A stretch of DNA of 13,491 nucleotides from CAZWDL01 sp964632995 (GTDB taxonomy: Bacteria > Bacteroidota > Bacteroidia > Chitinophagales > Saprospiraceae). The notes beneath the pieces are model-generated. The model did not search any database. It was not told where the DNA came from and saw nothing but the letters and a program-made list of their open reading frames with translations. The stretch is from NCBI GenBank assembly GCA_964632995.1, contig CAZWDL010000162.1, positions 1 through 13,491 on the forward strand, written 5' to 3'. Below are positions 6,912-13,491 of this stretch, one piece after another. Every line of letters starts with the position of its first letter. Positions within the stretch are counted from its first letter, which is position 1. The position numbers and the translations under genes were made by a program.

Positions 6912-9900
6912 TTAGAATTCTGCTCGTATTCCGACCGTATACATGCGTGGTGCGGGAACAGTGCCCCAGTCGATTCCGACGGCCAGGTCGGAGGAGATGT
7001 TGAAACCCTGTGTATCGTTGGCGTTGGCCTGGATTTCGGGGTCGAGGCCGGGGTAGGAGGTGAAGGTGAAAGCATTTTGCACCTGCACGTAGGCCCGCAG
7101 GCCACCGATGAAGTCCGTTTTTATCAGCTCGCCGAAATCGTAGCCCAGGGTGATATTCCGGATGCGCAGGTAGGAGCCGTCTTCCAGAAAGCGGGTAGAG
7201 ATGCGGCGGTTGCCGTTTCGGTCGTCGAGGCTCACCTTGGGGATATCGGTATTGGGGTTTTCGGGGGTCCAGCGGTTGAGGATATCGCGATAAGAATTGA
7301 AGCCGCGCGCCTGCGTTTCGTAGGCGAAGTTGCCGTAGAGGAAGTAGACGTCGTTGCCCTGTACGCCCTGCGCCAGAATGGACAGTTCGAAATTTTTGTA
7401 GAAGAAGCTGGCATTGAGGCCGTAGGTGAAGTCGGGGAAGGGGTTGCCCAGGTGAGCGCGGTCTTCGTCGTCGATAACGTTGTCGCCGTTGAGGTCTGCA
7501 AACTTAATGTCGCCGGGCCGGGTGTCGTCGGTTTGGAAGGGGCTGGCGTCGATTTCCTCCTGGCTTTGGAAGAGGCCTTCCATCTGGTAGAGGAAGAAGG
7601 AGCCCATGGGGTAGCCCGGTTCGGTTTTGGTGATGGGGCCGTCCGAGAGGCCGAAGCCGCCGAGTATGGGCTCGCTCTCGGCCAGGGAGAGGATCTCGTT
7701 TTGAAAGGTAGCCATGTTGGCGCTGATGTTGTAGCGGAAGTCGCCGATCGTATTCCGGTAGATGGCGGCGAATTCGAAGCCTTTGTTTTCCACTTCGCCG
7801 GCGTTGACGAAGGGCGGATTCAGGGAGCCGCCTGCCTGCGGGATAGGCACGCGAACGAGGATATCGGAGCTTTTCTTCTCGTAGTAGTCGGCGGTAAAAG
7901 ACAGCCGGTCGTTGAAGAGGCTGAATTCGAGGCCGAAGTCGATCTGCCGGGTACTTTCCCACTTGATGTTCTGGTTGCCGGTTTCGATGATGCGGGCGCC
8001 GGTGACGATCTGCCCGTTGAAGGGATAGACGCGGCGGCCGGTTTCGATCTGGGAGGCGAAAGGATAGATGCCGATATTCTGGTTGCCGAGTTTGCCCCAG
8101 CTGGCGCGCAGTTTCAGGCCCGAGATGACGTCGATGTTAGCGAAGAAGGGCTCATTGGATATGTTCCAGGCTACGGAGAGGGAGGGGAACAGGCCCCAGC
8201 GGTTATCTTCCCCGAAGCGGGAGGATCCGTCGCGGCGGACACCGGCGTTGAGGACGTAGCGGCGGTCGAAGGTATAACCGAGCTGAGCGAAGTAGGACAA
8301 CAGGCTCCACTCTGTTTCGATGCCGGAGGCGCCGACGTTGCTGATGTCTTCGGCGATGCTGTTATCGATGTAGCGAAACAGGGGGTCGGTGCGGAAGAAG
8401 TTGTTGGCCGAGGCGCCGAGGAAGTTGTCGTTATTTTGGATGGCTTCCATGCCGAGCAGTCCGGAGATGCGGTGTTTGCCGAAGCTGCGGTTGTAGTCGA
8501 GCAGGTTATTCCACACCAGGTTGCGGCTGAAGGTGCGGCCTTCGGTCAGCGAGGAGGGATCGTAGATAGCGGCGGAGAGCCGTTTTTTAAAGAGTTTTTC
8601 GTTGGAAAAGAGCAGGTCGACGCCGAAGTTGGTGCGGAAGTTCAGTCCCTGAAAGATATCCCATTGGAGGAAGACATTGCCGAAGATGCGGTAGCGCTGT
8701 ATGTTCCAGTCGGTAGCATCGATAAAAGCCAGCGGGTTGGCGTTGCCGTCGCCGAAGAGCATGGGGTCGCTGAGTTCGGTGGAGGTATTGATGTACTCGC
8801 CGTTGTCGTAGCGGATGGGGAAGACGGGGGCCGCGATGAGGGCGTAACGGATGCCGCTGAGTTCGTTACCGGGCCCGGCGCCGTCGCCCGAGCTGCCGAT
8901 GATATCGCGGTCGGTGAAGGAGATGGCGATGTTGTTGCCGATGCTGAGGCGGTCGCCGCCGATCTCGCCGTTAAAGCGCAGCAGGTATTTCTCGAAGCCC
9001 TGCCCGCGGAAGACGCCCTGCTGGTTCATGTATTCGCCGAGCACGTAGTAGTTGCCGCTTTCGCCGCCGCCGGTGGCGCTGAGTGAGTAGCGCTGGATGG
9101 GGGCGGTGCGGAACACCTGGTCCAGCCAGTCGATATCGGGGAGGGTGTCGAGGATGGCGGGGTCGTAGAGGTCCAGCTGGCGGCGCGGGTCGCGCAGCTC
9201 GTTGGCATTGGCGATGGCTTCGTTGCGGATGCCGAGATACTCTTCGGCGTTCAGCAGTTCGGGGAGAGTGTTGGTTTCCTGCATCCCCGCGTAGGCGTCG
9301 AAGGTGATGCGCGGTGCGCCGGAGGCTCCTTTTTTGGTCGTGATGAGGATGACGCCGTTGGCCGCCCGGGATCCATAGATGGCGGCTGAGGCGCCGTCTT
9401 TGAGCACTTCGATGGAGGCGATGTCATTGGTGGAGAACATGTTGATATTGCCGGTGGTGGGCACGCCGTCGATGATGAAGAGGGGGCTGTTGTTGCCCAG
9501 GGTGCCCGCGCCGCGGATGCGCACGGCAATGTCGTCGCCGGGGGCGCCGGTGGTTTGCGTCACCTGAATGCCCGGCACCTGCCCCTGCAGGGCCTGGTCG
9601 ATGCCGAGCACCGGAAGGTTCTCGATATCTTCGGCCCGCACCGAAGAGATGGCGGACGATACGTCACTCCTGATCTCGCGCTTGTAGCCGGTCACGACGA
9701 CATCTTCGAGCACATTGGCGCTGAGCTCCAGCTGGACATCGATATTTGTCCTGCCGCCGACAGAAATTTCCTGCTGTTCGTAGCCGACATAGCTGAATAC
9801 CAGGGTGGCGTCAGCGGGAACCTGAAGACTATAGCTGCCGTCCACCTCGGTAATCGTGCCGTTACCCGTTCCCTTTTCCAGAATATTGACGCCGATCAGG

Positions 9901-10052
9901 GGTTCCTGTTCGATGGCAGAACTCACAACGCCGGTGACGGTGATCAGCTCCGGCTGGGCAAAGGCGCTGAAAGATCCGAAGAGAAATAAAATCGCCGCTA
10001 TCCAAAAGGGGAGCATCGAGTTGGTAGAGCTTACTACACTCATGTTGGTCAT
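6912..10052 (-). CDS. susC-like: SusC/RagA-family TonB-linked outer-membrane transporter
   Basis: This 1046-residue TonB-dependent transporter imports the ligand captured by its SusD partner through a 22-strand barrel. Residues 1-32 are a signal peptide (core WIAAILFLFGSF, cleavage after SAFA). Residues 38-112 are the carboxypeptidase-regulatory-like domain typical of SusC (ITVTGVVSS, LIGVNILEKG, GSYSLQVP, FSYVGYE). A linker with LEDVVVTGYKR precedes the plug at about 127-242 (SVRAEDIENLPV, ALQGQVPGIQV, IRGAGTLGNNSPLFIIDGVP, and the SusC signature DGASAAIYGSRAANGV). The rest is beta-barrel, ending in YTVGIRAEF with the terminal Phe used for barrel insertion. No gap or frameshift is seen. ATG 10043, three codons downstream, is an equally possible start. 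The very long open frame on the opposite strand (5259-9086) is a shadow. Confidence 0.97.
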   Translation of the reverse strand: MTNMSVVSSTNSMLPFWIAAILFLFGSFSAFAQPELITVTGVVSSAIEQEPLIGVNILEKGTGNGTITEVDGSYSLQVPADATLVFSYVGYEQQEISVGGRTNIDVQLELSANVLEDVVVTGYKREIRSDVSSAISSVRAEDIENLPVLGIDQALQGQVPGIQVTQTTGAPGDDIAVRIRGAGTLGNNSPLFIIDGVPTTGNINMFSTNDIASIEVLKDGASAAIYGSRAANGVILITTKKGASGAPRITFDAYAGMQETNTLPELLNAEEYLGIRNEAIANANELRDPRRQLDLYDPAILDTLPDIDWLDQVFRTAPIQRYSLSATGGGESGNYYVLGEYMNQQGVFRGQGFEKYLLRFNGEIGGDRLSIGNNIAISFTDRDIIGSSGDGAGPGNELSGIRYALIAAPVFPIRYDNGEYINTSTELSDPMLFGDGNANPLAFIDATDWNIQRYRIFGNVFLQWDIFQGLNFRTNFGVDLLFSNEKLFKKRLSAAIYDPSSLTEGRTFSRNLVWNNLLDYNRSFGKHRISGLLGMEAIQNNDNFLGASANNFFRTDPLFRYIDNSIAEDISNVGASGIETEWSLLSYFAQLGYTFDRRYVLNAGVRRDGSSRFGEDNRWGLFPSLSVAWNISNEPFFANIDVISGLKLRASWGKLGNQNIGIYPFASQIETGRRVYPFNGQIVTGARIIETGNQNIKWESTRQIDFGLEFSLFNDRLSFTADYYEKKSSDILVRVPIPQAGGSLNPPFVNAGEVENKGFEFAAIYRNTIGDFRYNISANMATFQNEILSLAESEPILGGFGLSDGPITKTEPGYPMGSFFLYQMEGLFQSQEEIDASPFQTDDTRPGDIKFADLNGDNVIDDEDRAHLGNPFPDFTYGLNASFFYKNFELSILAQGVQGNDVYFLYGNFAYETQARGFNSYRDILNRWTPENPNTDIPKVSLDDRNGNRRISTRFLEDGSYLRIRNITLGYDFGELIKTDFIGGLRAYVQVQNAFTFTSYPGLDPEIQANANDTQGFNISSDLAVGIDWGTVPAPRMYTVGIRAEF

Positions 10053-10362
10053 TATTTGATTAGGAGCAATTGAAGCCGCGTATAACCCGGATCAATGGGG
10101 TTCAGGATAGGACTCATGGGATTGGGAAAGCTTGTGCAAATGGCGGATATTTCCTGGCTTTTTCATTCTTCTGTCGAAATTCCATACCTGAGATTTGGAA
10201 GATCGCTCAACCGGCAATGCCCATAATGAAAGAAACTTTTGCACCAAGCGTGTTTTCCAAAATTATGCCTTTTAAAGGTAGAAGACTGGCACTTTGCAGC
10301 AAAAAAATAGTACTTTCATGAATTCTCCGTTTTGCGAAAGCAAAGACAAACAAAAAACAGGT
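10053..10362. promoter_or_regulatory. Divergent promoter region between susC-like and AraC-type genes
   Basis: This region must contain the promoters for both divergent genes. CCTTTTAAAGG at 10268-10278 is an inverted repeat and could be an operator, though it is short. The segment 10053-10257 would be a susC leader of about 200 nt if the -7 candidate at 10258-10265 is real; I saw no strong hairpin in it. The 83-codon plus-strand frame at 10070-10321 has no recognisable domain and is probably chance. Confidence 0.45.
10258..10265 (-). promoter_or_regulatory. Candidate Bacteroidota -7 element for the susC operon
   Basis: On the minus strand this reads TAATTTTG, an exact match to the Bacteroidota -7 consensus TAnnTTTG. 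No TTTG -33 element lies at the usual distance of about 19-21 nt upstream; the inverted repeat CCTTTTAAAGG sits there instead. The match is therefore only suggestive. Confidence 0.3.
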
Positions 10363-11340
10363 ATGCAGATCTACCGGGAATTCACGCCGTTGAAGGAAAC
10401 TGATGTATTTGTCATTCTCGATTCCTTAAACAACGGCTTCGATTATCCGATCCACCATCATCCGGAATACGAGCTGAACCTGGTGATGAATATGTCAGGT
10501 ACGCGTATTGTAGGCGATTCTACCGAGCGCTATCACGATTTCGACCTGGTATTGTTGGGCCCCTACCTCTACCACAAATGGGACGGTGACAAGGCCCTGC
10601 AGAACAGCGGCCGCAGCTACCGGGTTATCACCATTCAATTCGCCCAGGACTTATTGAACACGCAGCTGTTGCAAAAACAGCATTTTTACGGCATCCGGAA
10701 ACTGCTCGGTCACTCTAGCCGGGGTATTCGTTTTCACGGACATACGCTGCGGCGCGCCCGGCAGCGAATGATCGACCTTTCCGCGGAAAGCGGCTTTTCC
10801 AGCGTCATTGGTTTCCTGAGCCTTCTCGATCTGCTGGCCCGCTCGGAAGAAATGACTTTTCTGGCCAGCGAAGGCTTCAATACCGACGCGCTGAAGTCGA
10901 ACAGCAACCGCATCCAGGTGGCCTACCGCTACTTACTGCAGCACTTTGCGGATCCGGAGATCAAGGTTGGCGATGTAGCGAAGCTCCTGAATATGAGTGA
11001 TTCCGCCTTCAGTCATTTTTTCAAAAAGTACACCAACAAGAGCTTCACCCAGTTTCTCATCGATATGCGCATCGGTTACGCCTGCAAGCTACTGCTGGAT
11101 ACGGATGAGCTGGTCAGCCAGATCTGCTTCCGCTCGGGCTTCAATAACGTGACTAACTTTAACCGGCTGTTCAAAAAGTACCGCTCCACCACCCCTATAG
11201 AGTACCGCCGCAGCTGCCGGGAAAAGAATGCTTTCGACTGGAAAAACCAGATCACGCCCTATCAGTTTTTACCCACCCACGCCAAGGTGCCCGACGCGCT
11301 GAAGCCGGTGAAGTTTGCGACGAAGCTGGTGCATTCGTAG
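10363..11340 (+). CDS. AraC-family transcriptional regulator with cupin sensor domain
   Basis: This 325-residue DNA-binding regulator begins with a cupin-like sensing domain (REFTPLKETDVF at 6-17, DYPIHHHPEYELNLVMN at 27-43, LVLLGPYLYHKW at 62-73). It ends in a paired helix-turn-helix AraC domain at about 182-285: VGDVAKLLNMSDSAFSHFFKK for the first HTH, and ISQICF-like VSQICFRSGFNNVTNFNRLFKK for the second, with the family's TTPIEYRR ending. The tail after 285 is unassigned. The frame continues upstream to ATG 10318 and TTG 10294. I prefer ATG 10363 because related Bacteroidota regulators typically start just before the REFTPL segment, but no ribosome site decides this. Its divergent position beside susC suggests it controls the minus-strand locus, possibly in response to a breakdown product. 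That role is inference. Confidence 0.92.
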   Translation: MQIYREFTPLKETDVFVILDSLNNGFDYPIHHHPEYELNLVMNMSGTRIVGDSTERYHDFDLVLLGPYLYHKWDGDKALQNSGRSYRVITIQFAQDLLNTQLLQKQHFYGIRKLLGHSSRGIRFHGHTLRRARQRMIDLSAESGFSSVIGFLSLLDLLARSEEMTFLASEGFNTDALKSNSNRIQVAYRYLLQHFADPEIKVGDVAKLLNMSDSAFSHFFKKYTNKSFTQFLIDMRIGYACKLLLDTDELVSQICFRSGFNNVTNFNRLFKKYRSTTPIEYRRSCREKNAFDWKNQITPYQFLPTHAKVPDALKPVKFATKLVHS

Positions 11341-11532
11341 CGCACTATATTAGAGGCTACCAGAAGTTCGAAACCAAATTCTGGAAGCGGTCACAGATTT
11401 ACCCGGCCGATCCTTCGGGCGGGCCGCAGGATATGTGGCCGAGGTCAGAGACACTCGACCAACAGGAATAGAGAAAAAATTCCGTCCTTTATGCCGGTGG
11501 TGTATTAATCGACCTGCCGAACGTGTAAGCAT

Positions 11533-12351
11533 ATGACAAAATACTACCTGAAAACTGTATCATACCTCTTCCATCGATGGGTGCTTCGAAAGAAGTTCCT
11601 GGTGGCGCATATTCCCGGGCACGAGCTAAGGATCAAATGCAAAACCGCCGATTACCTGGGCCGGCACCTGTACAAGCGAGGCATTTACGAAGCGGAGCTT
11701 TCTGACTTTTTAGGCGCGCATATTCCCTTCGAAGCGGGAGATACCTTCCTCGACGTTGGCGCGAATATCGGCTGGCACAGCCTGCTGCTGGCCCGGAAGC
11801 ACCCGGATCTGCAGGTCTTCGCCTTCGAGCCGGAGCCGGAAAATTCCGAGCTGCTGCAGCATAATATCCGGATCAACGGACTCACCAATGTGGAGGTGAT
11901 CCCGAAGGCGGCTTCCATTGAGGAGGGGGAGCAGGAATTTTACCTGTACGCAGATAAGAACGCGGGACGCCACTCCCTGCTGCCGATCAATGAGGGTAAG
12001 GTGATTACCGTTCCACTGATTACCCTGGATCATTTTATCAGCGAGCGCGGGCTTTCGCCCAAAAGCATCAAATTGCTGAAGATCGATGTGGAGGGGTACG
12101 AGCTGAATGTGTTGCGCGGAGCCGAAAGCCTGTTGGGTAAAGTGCCCGTCATCCTGCTGGAGTTTTCTCCGGAATACATGAGGAAGGGGGGCATCGATCC
12201 GGAAGAATTGATCCGCTTGCTAGAGGATGCGCAGTACGCGCCTCATTTGCTGAAAGCGGCTAAATTACAGCCGGTACAGAGCAAGCAACTGCTGGCTTTG
12301 CCGCCGGATCAGGATGTGTTCTGGATGCTTAATACTGTCCGCCTTCGCTAA
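11533..12351 (+). CDS. FkbM-family SAM-dependent methyltransferase
   Basis: This 272-residue protein has the FkbM methyltransferase layout. An N-terminal extension (1-68) has no membrane segment. SAM-binding motif I is FLDVGANIGWHS (72-83), the acidic ribose-binding turn is FAFEPEPEN (97-104), and the late motif LLKIDVEGYELNVLRGAE is at 181-198, with VILLEFSPEY soon after. Family members usually O-methylate sugars of glycans or polyketides; the acceptor is unknown here and no glycosyltransferase is adjacent. The start is the ATG directly after a 190-bp gap (11341-11532) in which I see no convincing gene. Several short frames are open in that gap on both strands, but none shows a domain. No Shine-Dalgarno sequence is seen, as is usual in this phylum. 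Confidence 0.93.
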   Translation: MTKYYLKTVSYLFHRWVLRKKFLVAHIPGHELRIKCKTADYLGRHLYKRGIYEAELSDFLGAHIPFEAGDTFLDVGANIGWHSLLLARKHPDLQVFAFEPEPENSELLQHNIRINGLTNVEVIPKAASIEEGEQEFYLYADKNAGRHSLLPINEGKVITVPLITLDHFISERGLSPKSIKLLKIDVEGYELNVLRGAESLLGKVPVILLEFSPEYMRKGGIDPEELIRLLEDAQYAPHLLKAAKLQPVQSKQLLALPPDQDVFWMLNTVRLR

Positions 12352-12365
12352 AGCTTCGGCGGGGG

Positions 12366-12557
12366 GTGCTGGGGGCCTATCCCTTGTGCCGCAGCCGGAA
12401 GCAGGTGCTGAGCGAGTGCCTGCACGACCTGGATGACACGGAACTGGCCTCGCAGAAGATCGCAGAACAACAGCGTCGTAAATGGCGGTTCCTCCTCATC
12501 GCCTCTATCCTGATTCTGGTGGGAGTGCTGTTGTTCTTGTTCCTGTTAATTTATTGA
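12366..12557 (+). CDS. Possible small tail-anchored membrane protein
   Basis: A 63-codon frame opens at GTG 12366, 14 bp after the methyltransferase stop, and ends at TGA. The first 40 residues are hydrophilic and charged (LSECLHDLDDTELASQKIAEQQRRKW). The last 22 are almost wholly hydrophobic (LLIASILILVGVLLFLFL), preceded by QQRRKW. This is the pattern of a single C-terminal membrane anchor with the basic side in the cytoplasm. I recognise no family. The GTG start inside a G-run and the absence of a ribosome site are weak points, so it could also be the remnant 3' end of a longer gene. If real, its position suggests cotranscription with the methyltransferase. Confidence 0.4.
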   Translation: MLGAYPLCRSRKQVLSECLHDLDDTELASQKIAEQQRRKWRFLLIASILILVGVLLFLFLLIY

Positions 12558-12606
12558 GGATTGGAGGATTACCCGCTGCCGGACCGACGTAACGACAGTG
12601 GATGCT

Positions 12607-12627
12607 TTCCGACTTCCGCTTTCCGCC
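12607..12627. repeat. Short 7-nt array of the TTCCGNN type
   Basis: Three in-phase units, TTCCGAC, TTCCGCT and TTCCGCC, match the unit family of the long array at 5320-5442 and have the same plus-strand orientation. The next seven bases (TTCTCGG) look like a decayed fourth unit. It lies in the leader of the DUF4440-like gene, about 105 bp before its likely ATG, so the open frame running through it upstream of 12732 is probably not translated. Confidence 0.7.
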
Positions 12628-12731
12628 TTCTCGGAGCGAAGCGAAGAGCCGTATGGCCGACTTCAGAATTACTATTATCTTACCCTCCTTTTCAATCATC
12701 CGCCCTTGCGGCGAAAGAAACACCTGACTGT

Positions 12732-13217
12732 ATGCAATACGTGCTTTCATTTCTTTTCCTGTGCCTGTTTCACTTTTCCAGCGCACAGGTCGCTTCCGAT
12801 TCCGAATTGTTTAAAACCCTTTATACGCAGGACAGCCTGTTGTTCGGGGTGGGCTTCAACAACTGCGACATCAGCCAGTTTGAGGCGCTGGTCGGTGAGG
12901 ACTGCGAGTTTTTCCACGACCAGTCGGGCATGCTCACGTCGAAAGAGGCCGTTGTCGCCAGCATCCGGGACGGTTTGTGTAAACTCAACTACCCGCCGCG
13001 CCGTGAGCTGGTGGCGGGCAGCCTGCAGGTATTTCCCCTGAAGGACCAGGGCGCCCTATACGGCGCGATCCAGTCTAGCGAGCATCGCTTCTACGCCCGC
13101 TACGAAGACCGGCCGGAGGAGCTGACGTCGGTGGCCCGGTTTACGCACGTGTGGCTGCTGAAAGAGGGGAACTGGCGGCTGGCGACGGTGCTGAGCTATG
13201 ATCACCGGACACCGTAG
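12732..13217 (+). CDS. Secreted SnoaL/DUF4440-like (NTF2-fold) protein
   Basis: From ATG 12732 the product has 161 residues. It starts with a signal peptide (MQYVLSFLFLCLFHFSSAQ, cut after about residue 18), followed by one small alpha+beta domain of the NTF2-like superfamily: FNNCDISQFEALVGEDCEFF, then SGMLTSKEAVVASIRDG, a GSLQVFPLKDQGALYGAIQ strand pair, and the closing ARFTHVWLLKEGNWRLATVL strands typical of DUF4440. Members are small exported or soluble proteins of mostly unknown function; no catalytic set is evident. The frame is open upstream to 12561, but that part is low-complexity repeat-derived sequence, and the signal peptide fixes the start at 12732. The assignment rests on pattern memory, not a search. 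Confidence 0.85.
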   Translation: MQYVLSFLFLCLFHFSSAQVASDSELFKTLYTQDSLLFGVGFNNCDISQFEALVGEDCEFFHDQSGMLTSKEAVVASIRDGLCKLNYPPRRELVAGSLQVFPLKDQGALYGAIQSSEHRFYARYEDRPEELTSVARFTHVWLLKEGNWRLATVLSYDHRTP

Positions 13218-13238
13218 TGAAAGTTTAGAAGTTTAGAC

Positions 13239-13260
13239 GGCCCGCGACTTCGTCGGGGCC
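13239..13260. repeat. GC-rich hairpin with one-base bulge (left copy)
   Basis: GGCCC pairs with GGGCC and CGA with TCG around a CTTCG loop, with G13244 unpaired. It begins 22 bp after the stop of the DUF4440-like gene. No T-run follows, so a terminator role is possible but not shown. Confidence 0.6.
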
Positions 13261-13270
13261 TGGTTTAGGA

Positions 13271-13316
13271 GTTTAGCAGATCTAAAACGAAATTCCCGGT
13301 TTCAGATCTGCTAAAC
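13271..13316. repeat. 13-bp perfect inverted repeat
   Basis: GTTTAGCAGATCT (13271-13283) pairs with AGATCTGCTAAAC (13304-13316). After one mismatch the stem continues for four pairs (AAAC/GTTT), leaving a 10-nt loop. Its left arm overlaps the right end of the 17-bp boundary repeat, so the two pairings compete. Confidence 0.75.
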
Positions 13317-13378
13317 AGCGAGTCCAGCCTGCCCCGTACACAACTTGCCCCGTACATGAAGTGCCGGGGAAGGGCTCA

Positions 13379-13413
13379 CCCTATGGAATTCGTAGAGCGA
13401 CTATTCCACAGGG
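13379..13413. repeat. Imperfect hairpin, 10 of 11 pairs
   Basis: CCCTATGGAAT (13379-13389) faces ATTCCACAGGG (13403-13413) with a single mismatch and a 13-nt loop. Just upstream a smaller stem CCCCG/CGGGG joins 13348-13352 and 13365-13369. Confidence 0.6.
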
Positions 13414-13468
13414 CGAACAGCTAACCCGCACAAGTATGATCGGGCAAGTCTTCTAAACTCCTAAACCA

Positions 13469-13490
13469 GCCACGCCCGCAGGGCCGTGGC
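13469..13490. repeat. GC-rich hairpin with one-base bulge (right, inverted copy)
   Basis: GCCACG pairs with CGTGGC and CCC with GGG around a GCA loop, with C13484 unpaired. Read on the minus strand, the bulge is a G on the 5' side, the same shape as the left hairpin although most bases differ. Confidence 0.6.
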
Positions 13491-13491
13491 G

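Larger units (their letters stand above)
13222..13490. repeat. Gene-free structured element bounded by inverted 17-bp repeats
   Basis: CTGGTTTAGGAGTTTAG at 13260-13276 is exactly inverted at 13453-13469. Each copy is flanked on its outer side by a bulged GC-rich hairpin (13239-13260 and 13469-13490). To the left, AGTTTAGA occurs twice in tandem (13222-13237). Between the ends lie further inverted repeats and a direct repeat TGCCCCGTACA (13330-13340 and 13346-13356). No open frame of note crosses it. The right border may lie beyond the window, so target-site duplications cannot be judged. It could be a miniature inverted-repeat element, a structured RNA or a composite intergenic repeat. Confidence 0.65.

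Noticed and set aside
5259..9086. Very long plus-strand open frame (about 1275 codons) opposite susC and susD
   Set aside because: Its translation has no domain pattern, is rich in Val, Gly, Ala and Glu as expected from the complement of GC-rich coding DNA, and begins in the heptamer array. The minus strand clearly encodes SusC and SusD here.
11341..11532. Possible small gene between the AraC regulator and the methyltransferase
   Set aside because: Short frames are open on both strands, but none has a domain, a good start or clear coding character.
12339..12363. CCGCC/GGCGG inverted repeat around the methyltransferase stop, considered as a terminator
   Set aside because: Only five outer pairs, poor inner pairing, and no T-run follows.
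13320..13450. Structured region considered as part of a group II intron or a tRNA
   Set aside because: No recognisable domain V, reverse transcriptase or cloverleaf is seen; the hairpins alone do not support either call.

Overview
The window looks like a chromosomal segment of a GC-rich Bacteroidota, most likely a Saprospiria/Lewinella-type organism (the lineage is inference). The support is a SusC/SusD pair, a C-terminal type IX secretion (T9SS) sorting domain, LamG jellyroll repeats, a Bacteroidota-style AraC regulator, almost no Shine-Dalgarno sequences, and many 7-nt and 8-nt intergenic repeats.

Layout. A minus-strand block fills positions 10052 to 1 and reads in transcription order: SusC-type TonB-dependent transporter (10052-6912), SusD-type surface lipoprotein (6869-5442), a large secreted multidomain protein with a probable alpha-helical catalytic region, two Ig/PKD-like domains, one LamG domain and a T9SS tail (4921-1766), and a second secreted protein made of tandem LamG repeats (1655 to beyond the window's left edge). 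The block resembles a polysaccharide-utilisation locus: SusC/D bind and import an oligomer, while the two exported proteins would bind or process it at the cell surface. The substrate cannot be read from the sequence. An AraC-family regulator (10363-11340) is divergent from susC, across a roughly 310-bp region that must hold both promoters.

The right part carries genes on the plus strand that look unrelated to the locus: an FkbM-family SAM methyltransferase (11533-12351), a possible 63-residue tail-anchored membrane protein (12366-12557) and a secreted SnoaL/DUF4440-like protein (12732-13217).

Non-coding structure is the most unusual part. A 7-nt tandem array of 17 units plus a partial unit (5320-5442) abuts the susD stop codon. 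Degenerate 7-nt arrays of the same kind recur at 4895-4936, where they contain the likely start codon of the secreted protein, and at 12607-12627. A perfect 14-bp hairpin with a spare third copy of one arm (1706-1762) lies between the two secreted-protein genes. The last 270 bases hold a gene-free element bounded by inverted 17-bp sequences, each flanked by a bulged GC-rich hairpin, with further hairpins between. No tRNA, rRNA, CRISPR array or transposase was seen.
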